Assembly (NCBI GenBank): GCA_003342815.1
Contig: PTEX01000003.1
Location: forward strand, 2,235,763 to 2,299,762
DNA length: 64,000 nt
DNA from: Eudromia elegans
Taxonomy: Eukaryota > Chordata > Aves > Tinamiformes > Tinamidae
Direction of reading: 5' to 3'
Shown: in pieces, positions 1 to 13,500 of the stretch
Numbering within the stretch: the first letter of the stretch is position 1
How the letters are laid out: the number at the start of each line of letters is the position of its first letter
Position numbers and translations under genes: made by a program
Notes under the pieces: model-generated
Told to the model about the DNA's origin: nothing
The model's input: the letters and a program-made list of their open reading frames with translations, nothing else
The model's database searches: none

Positions 1-1311
1 TTTAGAGCTGTCATAGCTGGATGTAATCTGCAGCTTTTTCTCTCATTCTGTCAGTTCCAGTTAAAAGGATGAGTTCTTCCTACTACTGTCTCAGAGACTG
101 CGTTTTCTAATAAGGAATTTCATCCCTTTTTCACTGTTCCAGTGCTAAAATCATCCCATTTTAACTTGTGGGGTAGCCCGGCACTCTAGCTGTTCTTCCC
201 ATCTTGAAAGCTTTGAGAATCAGAGCTTTGAGGTTATGCACCACAATTATTAATGAAAATGCTAAATAAGATCTATCCCAAAGCTCATCTCTGAAGAACT
301 CTGTTGTAATTAACTTCTTCATAAGATTTTCTCTTTCTCTTTCTGTTCAAACCATTATTCTTAAAGAGGACACCTTTGTCTTATTCTGTCCAGCACAACC
401 CTCAGCAGGAATCATTTCCTTTGATTTCACCTATATAGTTTTGAATTAACCACTTTTTTTTAAAATATATATCAGAAATGAGAGCTTATGTGCTTGTTTG
501 AAAGCTAGTGCAAACAGACTTTCTATCAGGTTTCCATATAAGGTCAGTTCTGCCAAGAAACTTCAGTTCTAACCCCTTAGATTTCTACAGTTTCAGTTTG
601 AGATCTCTCTTCAGCAGGACTTGCCAATTGTGGTGCTCAAGTCTGGGTGTTAGCAGACGTGTTTTGCTCTGCTTGAGTCTCCCAGTGGGTTATGATGCCA
701 AATTCGTGATTCAAATGACGAAGCTCATTATTCAGGCTTAGTGAACTTTTTTATGGGAATTTGGAATGGGGTGAAAATTCTTTTGTGCTCTGGGCTGTGT
801 TGCTAAGATCTTGGCCTGCAGAATAATAGCAAAAATGATATTTGTACCCTTTATATTCAAAATGGGTAAGACTAAAAATATCTTGTAATCCTGAAACAAC
901 ATTCCTGCTAGTTCTTCAATTAGGACTGCAAGACTTCTCCTTCAACTTCTCTCTGCAGTTCCCCATGAAGATGTGACTTTCTTCCTTTGTGCCAGTGGGT
1001 TTAGAGACTTTAGGAGGAATCACTGGTGCCATCCCACAACCCTTAAAACAGAGTTGCATCTCCTTTAAATGCAATGAAGCAAGTGGAGAGATACTACTGA
1101 ATGTTTGGCTGCCCTTTTGATTACAGCAAAATACAGTGTTTGCCCTCCTTCCTTTCTGTTGAGGTACAGCAGAACTCTCAACATTATCATCTGCTTCTGA
1201 ATATCTTGTGTAAATAAGTGAATGATTCTCACTTTAACAAGAAAGGAGGAAAAATCTTCAGAAATATTAAATGAATTCTGTGTATTATGAATATGTTTAC
1301 TTATTAGCACT
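1..1311. other. Noncoding DNA, probably 5' intron of NCALD
   Basis: This AT-rich stretch has no recognisable exon. The open frames in it are short and resemble no known family. It is assigned to a 5' intron of NCALD because the first coding exon of that gene, at 31313, starts at a splice acceptor, so transcription must begin upstream. That the intron extends this far is inferred from the very large 5' introns of NCALD in other vertebrates, not seen here. Confidence 0.5.
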
Positions 1312-1702
1312 AGAACATTAGGCTTGTTTAGCCTGGAAAAGAGAAGATTGAGAGGGGATCTGATCCATATGTATAAATACGTGAGAGGAGAATGTAAAGA
1401 TGATGGGGCCAAACTCTTCTCAGTGGTAGCCAGTGACAGGAGAAGGGGTAATGGGCACAAGTTGGAACACAGAAAATTCCATTTCTATATGAGAAGAAAC
1501 TTCACTCTCTATGAGTGTGACAGAGCCCTGGCACAGGCTGCCCACAGAGGCTGTGGAGTCTCCTCTGGAGATCTTCAAACCCACCTGGATGCCACCCTGC
1601 GCCCCGTGCTCTGGGTGTCCCTGCTGGAGCAGGGGGTTGGACTAGATGATCTCTAGAGGTCCCTTCCAACCCCAACCATGCTGTGATTGTGTGATTATCT
1701 GA
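1312..1702 (+). mobile_element. CR1 LINE fragment, 3' end of ORF2 plus 3' tail
   Basis: This is a 5'-truncated, diverged CR1 retrotransposon copy. The translation at 1324-1656 shows the characteristic C-terminus of CR1 ORF2: an LFSLEKRRLRGDL-like block, then a KLFSVVASDRRRGNG-like block, ending in a GLDDL-like segment. The stop codon is followed by the conserved CR1 tail (gatctctagaggtcccttccaacc). The segment that should read [19 protein letters not shown] is broken by frameshifts, so this is an old copy. Its similarity to the copies near 28.1 kb and 54.0 kb is visible by eye. Confidence 0.9.
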
Positions 1703-4511
1703 CATGAAGAATAAGTTTTCACCTTTACCTTTGCATGTAGGGGACTGGTTCGTGAGCCTTCACCTCATGCCTATATCTGAGGTGTTCTAAAGCTGATGAC
1801 CAGGTATCCCCATGACAATCCAGACTCCCTCTTGTTTTCTAGGTGCACAGTTGTCCTGACTACAGTTCTAATAATAATTGTTTTAAGGATTTGTCTGGTG
1901 AACTGAGCAATCAGACAGAAGAGGCTTTAATTTGACACGAGAGTGCATTTTCCATCTCTTTTGGCTAAAGTAAAGGGATCTCACAGCAACAAATTATATA
2001 ATTCAATTTGACATTGGGTGTTTCAGAATAAAGTGGAACTCTGACCTCTTGAAGCGTTTTTGTGAAACTAGACTCTAATATTTCTGATCCTGTTTGAAAT
2101 TAGCCAATGAATTTAGGGTTTGTCAATCACCCTCTAAACTCCAATGATGCAGATTTCTAAATTCAAGATTTCCATGGTTTGCAGGGAGGATTAGATTCCT
2201 GTGCTCTGCAGACACAGTTAGGTTTCTGAATCTGGAGCTATGTCCTCCCTGCATCCTACAGATATGTAATGGGAGGATTTAATGTTAAAATGCCTACCTC
2301 CTAGGCTGATATCAGTTATGATAAAAGTTGTGGCTAGATTCAGAGGACTCCCAGTGCCCTTGCTCTGTTCAGGCAAAACCAGAGGTTCTGGCTCTGAGTC
2401 TCCAGTAGAGCATCCCTTTGACAGGATATAAAGCTAGTCAGAGAAATGAGCACCATCTGTTGCCAAGGAAAACTTGGATATAGGAATCTTCCAACCAATA
2501 ACCTGTGAGAAGAGGACTCTGTAAGACTGCAGCTACTTAGTTTCTCAAAGGAAAGACTGAATTTCCTTGAATCTGGCAATCAAGATTCAAGCAGTCTCTT
2601 TATTGACAGATTTAGTTCATATTCCAGTCCATCACATGTACAGATAATGCACTGTGAGATTAAGCTACTGCAGCAATAAATTTGCTAACCTAATTTTAAA
2701 CCATAAAAGCTCCACTGAAGTGAAGCCTCATGGCACACTCCGCTCCGTTCGATTGCTAATGCTTCAGAGGAGTGGGAAATAAAGCCCTCCCTCAGGTAGC
2801 TGTTACGCTGTTCCGAGGTTCTCGCCTGCAAGCAAATCTGCAGGGGAAGTAAATAGAGCAGCACTAAAACTTCCCTCCCTCCGTATATCAACATCTGTTG
2901 TCACTCTTCACAGCTCATGGGAAAGGCAGCACGTAGCAGGGTTTAGAGAAACCCTTCAAGCAAAAAGGAGAGCAGTGCTGTCCTGCGTGAGAAGAGCACC
3001 TGCCTGCCCATGTCCCTTCTCAGCAGCCCCCTTGAATTGTACCCATTCTGCAGCTATTCCTGCCCTCCTCTCTGCTTGGGTATCCAAGCAGCCAGGGAAC
3101 AGAGCCAGTTCAGCAAAGCTGCTGCTTTCAGCACTTCCAACATTACCTGACTTCTGCGTTCCGCGGACGAAGGACAGGCCAATGGCATATCTGCTTCCTG
3201 TAAAAAGTCCCTCTCTACTGCATGTGCAAGCACTGGATCTTCTGCATTCTTACCCTTGTTGAGTAGACAATGTGAGTTAAGGTATAACATGGAAATTATG
3301 TCAGCTAAGTGTGATTTCTACTTTTCTTCTTACTGGTCATTTGGCTACTCTATTTCATCTGATTTCTGCTCCTATCTCCAGTCCCCTCTGCCTGCCTGTC
3401 TCCACCTTTCTAAAAAAATAAGGCTCACAGGCTTAGAATATACTTTGAATATTTCTGGCACCAAAGGTGCCTAATTCATGTAGCTTGTTGCAATATCAGT
3501 AGCAAGAAGTGGCATCAGAAGGTCTATAAACAGCGGGCAGGTATCGCACGGCTTGTAGACTCTGTACACACGATTCAGGGGGAGGAATGGCTGATCTAAC
3601 TGGGCACAAGGTCAGACGGTGCCATTGGCCTCTCACGGCTGCAACGAGAGGCGGGCGGTGAGTTACTGAGAGATGTGGGCATTGTCAGGAAAAGGAGATC
3701 CTGTAACAGAGTGCTTCATGGGGACAAGGCTGTCCAAATGGACAGACCCAAATGTGGCAATAGGAGACATTTTGCAAATGGTAAGGAAATTGTAAGAGCT
3801 GAGAGTGTATGGGAATGAAACTGAATGGTAGTTTGGACCTTAGCAGAAGAACTCCTGAACTTGTTTGTTGCTGCAGTCCAGTAGAAGGGAAACAGCTCTA
3901 CCAGAGTGCGACCAGTTCCTGGGGAAGGAGATGACTGCCTGTTTGCAGGACAGCTGTGGAAAGGGGCAGTCAGGTGCTTTGTGACCCCACAAAACATATT
4001 GTAAGTCTTGGCAGGTCATTCATTTTCACTCACGATCAGACCCTCCTGTTAATGAGACCAGATTTTCTTATGCAATTTGACTGAGTTTAATTCTTGATCT
4101 GGCCATATTATGAGAATGGCATTATTACAAAACCACAGGCATGAAGTCCATGTAGCATTGGTGGCAGTGGCTCTGTGGAACTTTATTTCTGTTGGCCATT
4201 CTAGTGGAATTTGTAGGCCTGGCAATGTGTTCTATATGGGCTATTTTAATGTCAGTTTTGAACCATTATTGATCAGGACAAAAAGAAATTCTTTCCTTGG
4301 TTATGCTGTCTTGCTTTATGAAAGCCCTTGAAATACAATGCTGTGAACCGTGTGCTAAAAGCATTTGTTGTCAGCTCATAATGGAATCTTGTTAACGTGA
4401 AACCCCCAGGAAAAATATACATTGCTTCTATATTGCCAAAAATCCTAATAAATGACTCTTGGTTGTGCTGCTTGAGCACTTAGTGCACTGTTCTTCAAAG
4501 GAAAATCACAT

Positions 4512-4528
4512 ACACACACACACACACA
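4512..4528. repeat. (AC)n microsatellite
   Basis: An uninterrupted alternating AC run of 17 bases in otherwise unremarkable intronic DNA. It is a possible length-polymorphic marker with no inferred function. Confidence 0.9.
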
Positions 4529-7500
4529 AAGAACGTTTGCAGGCATTCCCACCATGCCCTTAATTCTTGCCTGTTTAGGTAGCCATTATGACCTATTTGT
4601 TTGCACCTACAGCAAGACACAGGCTCACAACTGCCCTCCAGACAGCAGCTACAGATGTAACCCTAGTTATAGATGTGAACCTCGCACCAGTTTTTCAGGA
4701 AGCCCTCCAAAATACTAGCTAGTGGTCTTAGCTCACCAGGACATCCTTGGCCTGCTTATTTTCAGGCTCCTAGACATATTACTACTTGCACATCTCAGAG
4801 AGGACGGTTTGTATTTTTTGTATGAGCTGTGGCTGATATTGGGCAATTGGGTGGAAACATGTTTTTTGCCTGGACTCTTCAGTTTATATTCACATTGTTT
4901 ATAAGTTCCTGTTTGAGAGAGTTGCCACATGACAGCACATAACTTGTCCCTAACCCCTGCACTCAGAAAAGCCCTTTTCTTCACCTTTGACTCTTGGTGT
5001 GAGCAGTTTCAATCATTCTGCACAGCTCCTGATCCCCTTATCAGCTCTGTATGTGGTACACTTGTGTAATCCTCCATCACATCTGCTCCAGCTTCCCAGC
5101 CATTCTCAACTGTTGCTTTTCTTTCGTTGGACTTGGTCTGACTAATGATCTTTTCCTTCTCAAATGATACGAGGCAGGCCAGACAATCCGACCCACGGTT
5201 CCCAGACAGGACAGTGTAAGAGTATTAGGAATGTATGAGGAAGTGACCAGTGTTGGATGAGGAACAATGTTTTGGGGTGTCTCATCAGTTTCCTTTAGTT
5301 GTTTCTCTGCCAAATCAAGGACTTCTTCAGGCTTGATTCTCTATTCGAGAACTGGCCGACTGCTACCACACAGACAACATTTTCTAAAAAGCATTTATCA
5401 GCAATTGCCCCAGTCCACTGACAAAAATAGCAGTTTTCTTTCCTTCAGATTAATGCAGCATTTGAGACGCACTGTGCTCTTATAAATGGGAGTTTCTCAC
5501 AATAAACATGCAACATACACATGGAAATCACAGCAGAAGGACGAGAGCATACATCAAAGCTTGGACTGCAAACTCGCAGTTCTGGGATGGAGATGAGCAA
5601 TCTTTATGTTGAATTAAAACTTCAGTTATTTCCTTTTCCCTAAGCTGCTGTCTGTTACCATGGCCACAGCCTTTAGAGTTTTCTGACTCTTTTACAATCA
5701 TTAATAAGAATAAAAGAGCAAATGCTTAATTAAAGTTCTTATTCACTAACGTATAGGGGACATTTAAAAAGTCTTCAGCTAAAAAAAAAAATCAATTTTT
5801 GTTTTTACTTTTCCTAGAGAAAAAAAGCAGATAATTAATATATGTCAGCAAGCAAGCAGATACTTCACATACATGGATAAGGTGAAGAAACTAATTTCTT
5901 TACTTCTTGACAACTAAATGCTTGATAAGGAGAATAGTAAGAAGCATGCTATAGAAAACAGGGTGGGAGCTTCTAATTTTTGTCCCAACCACGGATGGTC
6001 CCAAGGGTCTGAGAACCCTCTACCACATTGTGGCACTTCTGCTTTGTGAAAAAAAAAATATCAAAGAGATTGCTTGCTCAATAGAACTATTACCACAAAC
6101 TATCTCTCCTAAACTCTTTTTGGTCTGTTCATATTCCCATTCCTATTCATGTTATGTGTCACATAATACAGAAGAACTTTGTCATTAGAGATCTTTGGAC
6201 AGAGTAAAGTAAACACAGGCTTGATTTTCTCTGTTCTTTTTGTCCCCTCCCCTTCTGATTACTGAAAACTTCTTCCAGAATCTTCTGTGCAATTGATATT
6301 TGCTTGTGACCTAAAGGCAAACGATTTTGGAAAGTCTGAGGAAAAATTCTGTATCTGTGGAGTTTTTATGGGAAGCTGTATCATTTTAAAAGAAGAATTT
6401 CTTTTCCGTGACTTTCACTGAAGATGAACTGATATCTATGACTGCCTTGTGGACAGGCACACAGGTTACCAGAAAACTTCAGATCATGAGCATCAAACTG
6501 CATCGGACAAAATACGTAGGCAGGCTGGGACTAGCGTGTTGGGTTTGACTGCCTGAGCTGCTGGACTCGGCATTCTGCATCCCACACAGTTTGGCTGGAA
6601 AGAAACGGGAATTCTTTGTTCCACAGAAACACTAAGACATAAGGAGGGGTGAATAATTTATAAGGAATATTCCTGAAAATCAAAGATAGTAATAGGAGAA
6701 AGCTCAACATGGTTAAGAGCTGCAAGGCCCATGTTTAATATTTTGTCCGTTAAGTGGTAGTCACCCTGCCTGGGATTTCATGAGAGGCTTGGCCTTTTTC
6801 TGTGTGTGCCTTCCAGAGGGACTTTCTCATGAGTATTAGCCAAAGCAGCAACTAGTTTCTGGATTTCCAGAAAAATTGCATATTGAAGAAGTGGTAGACC
6901 CTACTAAGAGTGGTGTATATAACTTGGATCATGTTGAGAAATGTCATTAAGGAGGCAGTCTCTCACATCTGCATGTCTCGAGGGACAAATGGCAGCTGAG
7001 TTGTACCTTCTGGCTGTTTGGTTTGGGCATGTTTGGCTGGAGAGACCCTACTTATCACTTTACTTCAGCTCTTACTTTAGATGTCCAACCTTATTTGGAT
7101 GTACTTCTTGTTGCTCTGTGCCTGAACTTTTTATCAAAGACTTCCTTAGTACATGGAAGGCTTGGGATGATGAATAAATACCCTAATAGATTGGCTCAGG
7201 AGGTGTGACACATGAATTCATATCTACGGATTCAGGCTGATGTCTCATTCCCTTCCAAAGATAGTTGCTACTTGACTACTTAGGCGACTTGACTCCCTCT
7301 TTAGTATATTCTTGACTTGGAGCTGCCAGGTATCTCCTTTCTGGTGAGTTAGGAGTTTTCATTGTTTCGGTGTTGTTGCCTGGAATTTGCTTGGAATTTC
7401 CTTTAGCTAACTTAAAGCAGTTGCTAACTTAAAGCATCCGTGTATTAAATGGAACTTTTTGCTGATAATGGAGGTTATGCTGGTGGATAATGATTTAAAG

Positions 7501-10500
7501 ATTTTGCAAAATAGAGAAAATGACAGTACCACCTTTCCCTCAAAAGCAGAACACAGGCCTATCCAAGGAGATGCAGCACGAGATTCTTTCTGAAACCCCT
7601 AATGGAAGCAGAAATGCTAAAAACCTGGTTTCCTGGTCATGGGCAACACTTGTGGGACGTTCCACAACGAGAGAGTTGTGGTGAGCACGCAGCAGCTCTC
7701 GCAGCCTCTCTCGCTGAGGGGTCCTCAGAGCCTCTCCAGGCAGCGCTGCCTCCGGGCGCCCAGGGGAGTACCTGGCAGTGCTTCCAGCAGGGGAGGGGAG
7801 AGGGCTGGATGCTAAACAGTCACTTCTCCTTCAACCATGTACATGCTGCTGGTCACATTTTTGCCTTTATTTTTGGCCACATAATTATTTTGCGGATCAG
7901 GAGTTGCAGTCCATTATGTTGTTTCAAAAGCTGACTAAACGAACGTCCACTTATTATTTCATGCCCCAGTTCACTATCTAAAATTGACTCATTTTCCTTT
8001 ATTCCATTCATTTGTTTCTTAGGAGTGACATTTTTTCTGGTGGCAGCGAGTCCAGCTCATAGAGGGAATGAGTTTCAGGATGTAGGAACCTTTCTTTCCA
8101 CCAGAATAGTGTGATGTTATGGACTTTTCCTAAACAGCTTGGTCAAAGCTTTGTAACATGCTGCTGAGCTTGGTTGAGTTGGTGTGGGAGGGAAATAATC
8201 TGTTACTCACATAGACCAGAAAAATCTCCCTGGAGCAAGAGACGGACCAGGAGAGGATCTGTTCAGTGACAGTACATTTTTAGGCAATCCGTTATGTAAG
8301 GCACATTTTTAGGTTGCAGTTATGGAAAAGGGAGGCAAACTATCAGCTATCAGCATCTGCTTTCCACTCAGTGCCTCTCTGATCACGGCTTTCACTGCAG
8401 CAGCTTAACAGACCTGCAGCGTCAAGGTCAGGTGAAGGTGCAGGCAATTAAGTACAAAGCAGCTTTGAGGGCTGACCTCAGGTCTCTCCCATGTGGAAAA
8501 TGCGAAGGAGCCGTTTGATGTTCTCCTTGGAGCATTCACATCAGTTTGGTGTCCCAGCTGTGCAACCTCACTCAGGTTTGCGCTAACCTCCGTGGTAAAC
8601 GAAGGCCTAGTGAGGATGCCTCTGGTTTCTCTTCCTTTGAAAATGCATCTGCCTTCCTATACTATTGATGCTAATGTTATGTATATGTATATAATGTGTA
8701 TGTATTGTACATTAAAAGATAATGGTGAATTTCAAAAGTTGAGTTTGAAATAGCTGAATTCAGGAGATCTGGGCTTCATCAACTCGTATTGTGCGTCTAT
8801 TTTTACAAAATTATATCACATATACTAGCATAGCTAGATTCGTCTGTTCTTTATGCTTTAGTTTTGTTTCATCCCTTTGAGAATACTTGCAGAAATTTAA
8901 GAGTTGCATCTCTTCACAAACGAGATTGGTTTGGAGAGAAGGAATTTACTTGTAATTCAAAACTTGTGCTACCTTTAGCCTTTCATTCAGTGCCTCCTCA
9001 GGCACAGAGCGGCTCTTGCAAATCGGCAGAACCTCCCCTGCATTTCACTGCTAGTCCCCGCGGCCCTGCAGAGTTTGGGTGCGCATGTTTTGTGGGGAGG
9101 TATAAACACACACGCACACATATATGTATACATCTGTCCCATAAGGTACAACTTACTCATCTTACTCATCATCAGCTTACTCATCTACTTTTGTATGGGC
9201 CTGTACCTCTCTTAGTAAAGATCAGCAGAGCTGTCTATTTCAGACTTCCCAGTCTGTAAAATGTTATTGGAAATAGTAAGATGCGTGTGAATAGTGTTAT
9301 TATTAAGTCTTTCAGCAGGCTTTTGGTGTGTTTCTAGATGATCATAGAGGAGACATCCTTTCTTCTGTGAATAAGATATTCTTCACAGTCCAAATATAAT
9401 TAACTTTTTTTATCTTCTTTTTTGTGGAGACGGGCAGGGGATGGCATGGAGGGAGTGTTAGCATTAGCAGCTAATTTCTTAAAGGGATGTTTTTGAATAT
9501 ATAAGAGCTGCAGAATATCTATGTTAAAAATGTAATTTCCCCAAATGTGGAAATGGCCATAGGATGGATAGAAGAGAGGTAATCCACAGAGATAGATTTC
9601 TGTTTAAAAGGAAAAAATCTTGTTTGAAATTATTTTCAAAGTGAATGTGCCAGTTTTTTTAGGAAACGACATATATCGAGTTCAGTGATAATATTTTCAT
9701 CCTTCTTTGCATCAGTTATTTGCTCTGGTTAAATTTAGGAGTTTAGATCTGGCAATGGTATTGGAAAAAACACACTTTTCTTTCTGAATAATGTGTATAT
9801 ATGAAATGCAGCAGGGTATTATACAACACTAAGCAAGCCATTCATTCATCTCTGTGACACTAATATGCTGGTAATTCAGCAGGTGTACATAGAATGACTC
9901 AGAAATGAGAGACAGAATCATCATATCAAAACCTCTGCAAATGTGGGATTTCTGTTCCCTAAAATGTAATTCTTTTTGTCCTTTCTCCAGCACAGATACT
10001 ACACACAGAAAGTATGAGCATCTCACTCATATTCTGAAGGAGAAATAATTTATTGCATAGTCTGAGCTGCCTAATCTTTCTCAGGCATCCTTGTTTACTC
10101 TTAGCCAACCTTCAACTTGTGCTTAAAAGGACTGACACGCTATTTAATAAATAATAAAATTGGATTGTATGTGATGTGCAAAATACCAGGCTGTCAACAC
10201 CGAGATTCGGAGGGAAGCTGGACATGCCACATTGTGGTCAGTGTTGGTGCCCTAGTGCCAAAGGCCCTTGGAGTGATGTCCTCAACTCCTAGCTATAGGT
10301 TCAGCCTAGGCAGTGTGATTTTGTCTGTCTTCTACCTTGGGTAGAAGGGAAAAAAAATCATCTGCATAGGTGTGTAGATGAACAGCTTGAACCTGTTAGT
10401 CAGCAAGCTGCTGACAATGCTGAGCCTCTGCTTGCTTGTGAGACGCCCGAGTTTAAACCCATTATAGCATTCCTTTCCCTTTTCTTTGTGCTATACTTCA

Positions 10501-13500
10501 GTGTCACCAATCACGAATTAGACATGGGAACACACGTGTTTGTGGATACACTGGATATACTGCCCACATAATATGGTACAGGTGTTATCACCGTGATGGT
10601 CTGAGAATATAGGAGATTTGTGTGGGATGAAATATTTTTATTAGATTAGTTCATGTACTAGGAAAAAACCTGAATGCCTCTTTGACATATACTGCTGAGT
10701 CTTGCAGGCTGGAATCTGTACGGAGAAGTCACTAAAGAAAAAAAAGAAGCTTGTGCAGGAATGAGATCATACGTTAAAATACATTTTCCTAGAGTCCTTC
10801 CAGTTAATTTCCAATAGCTTCCAACCTCATACAGTTCACCAGCTGAAATATATTGTCCAGGGAATCAAAAAAGATCGCCTGAGGACAGCCTTTGCTAGAG
10901 CCCCTCAAGACCTTCAAAATCAGTGAGTTCCATACATAGCTGTTCCCAAATGTGATACAAATCTTCTAAAGCATTACCTGCCTCCTTTGAAATGAATAAT
11001 GTGAGACTACATAATGTCCAAATGTCAGAACACACACACATGGAGAGGGCCGCTATTGGCAAAATCACATAAACACAACTGGGAAAACCTTTTGTAAAAC
11101 AGCCACTCCAATGCTGGTCTCACAGGAGGGCTTATATAACATCTTGGAAGTGCGCCTGAAGCATCCAGCTTTGACCATAGTCTTAGGCATGACACAGTGC
11201 CTTGCAGTTTGCCTCTCACCTCACTGCCACTCACCCATCATTGCTCTTCAGGTGCTAACTGCCCACTCCTGTTTCGTAGACATTAAGAACTGCCTCCTCC
11301 TCCACTAATGCCCCTCTGTGCACCACACAGGCTAATTACCCATTTCTGACAAGTTTCTAGCACAGTATCAAGGATTAATTTATGGGCAATCTGTTTCTGC
11401 CCTGTGTTTAGCTTGTGGCTCACTGTTTTGTGTGACCTGCTATGAGACCTGCAAGAGCCCCTTTGACTTCTTTAGTTTGCCTTAGTAAAAGTTACCACCT
11501 TTCGTCACAAATACAACTTTTTAGCAATGACATTTATCCCTTCCCACACAATTATGTGGTATTTAATCCTTTCCATACCTTGCAAGCATAGAAGACGGAG
11601 ATGACACATAAGTTTTGGGTACTAAAGGACTACCTGATGGTCCCCAAATGAGCTGCAGCATGTGGAATCTTCCAGGAGCACACATTCAGACTTCCATTTG
11701 GAAATCAAGGCCACAGCTGGCTTTAAAGATGCATATATAGACAACAGGTGGTGAAACCCATGCTGCAAAAGGCTGCAAAAAACATGTTTGGAGGGTCTTT
11801 TCTTCTTGAATGAACAAGAAGAAGTATATGACACTTTCATTTTAACAGTGAATCCCTTCGTTTCAGTGCTGAGCTTGAGATGTCTACCAGTGTTTTACTG
11901 TTACTGCAGCAGAGCCTGTCATTCTCACATAGATCTGGATCTGCCCTCTTGGCCAGCTCGGGTTCCTTATACCTGGTAGCTACATGCAAACCTTCCTTAC
12001 CATGGAGCTGGTGTCATGGGGCAGATTCCCTTCAATGTGCTTGCATTCCTGGTGACCCTGTAGTCCCTCTTCAAGGCCCTAATAGACCTGCATCCCACAT
12101 TCCCTTGGAAGGAAACATGGATGAGTGGGTGACACGAGTGCTTGCAGAGCTCTTGTGCTGCATTGTGCTGAACTAGTCAAGATTTACTCATGGCCTGGGG
12201 CCTCGGGCTCACCATATGAGGTGCCCGCTCTGAGAGACCACTCTGTTGATCCACATGTTGTTTCTGCTCACACGTACAACTCTAGAGTACAGGGAACCTA
12301 TCGTTTAAGTGAAGCACGTGCAGTTGAACCGTGGCCTCTACTGCTTTGACTACAGCAGAAAACAAGAGTCTATAAATAAGGAAATGTTTGCCTCTTGGAA
12401 ATTTTCTAAGCAATTAATCTCAGAATTATTGATGTTTCTAATTCTGCTAGCACGGGGAGGGCCATCAGTCGTGCTCAGAAATGCCAGCTCTTCACTGGTA
12501 AGTCATGAAGTGAGAATGGCTGTTTAATGAAGCTGCCAGGAGAAAGCTTTGCTGCCAAAATCTAGGATATTGCTCTATCCCACTCCTATTCCTTGGGAAT
12601 GATAAGAAAATTCTGTCTTTCTTCCCAAGTTGATGTGGGGGATTTTTTGGAGGTTTTTTAAGTGCCTGAAAAGCCACTTCAAAGCCAACTTTAATGACAG
12701 CCTTTTAAAAATCAGAAGAGTAACAAGCCACGATAATGCAAGGTTTCATAAATCCTTATCAGGTCACCAAAACCAATTCCATTTGATCACAAATGAATGA
12801 AGGATGCGTGGGTTTGGACTGTGTTCATGGTACCATTTCAGTTAGTTACCTCTTTCATTTAGACTAAATAAAAGACTGAGATTAAATGAATCTTACTGAG
12901 TGCTGATGGTAAGCTGTTGAAAAGTGACTCTTTCATCATTCTGTGGAAAATAATGTGAAGACGTCTTCAATTTAATTTAGCCAAGTGATAGATTTTAGAG
13001 CATCTTGCATAAAGTGTATATTGCTTCTCCATGAATAGCTTGTTTTCCTAGAACATTCATTAAAAAGCAGTAACTCTCATGGGGAAGGGCCTCCTTCTAA
13101 TAAAGAAAAAGGAAGTAGAAAGCCAAAAGTTCTGTATACATTTGCATAGTTATCAATTTCTTAATCTTTCTTGGAGGATTCCTTTGGCAATTCACCGGAG
13201 GATTCCTGCGTTGCTCACTGATTTACGTGACTTTCCAGTGAAGTCATTAGAACATTAAGATACGAGACATGTTTTGTGGAACAGGATGTGCTTTTATTAT
13301 TCAATAAGTAATTTGTATGGTGATTTTATATGGCACTTTACAAACAGTGGGCTGATTCTTCAGTGTGCATGCTGTTTCTATGCACTGATTTTCATAAGAC
13401 TGGTGGTAGAGGAGAGAATTAAGAAACATAAGATGCATGAAGTAAGGGGAAGTGTGGAGTGTTCAGAGAGTGGGTTGGGAGATAAATTATTGGTGACAGT

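Noticed and set aside
9149-9187. Short cttactcatc repeats
   Set aside because: A few imperfect copies of a 10-base word; simple local duplication with no further structure.
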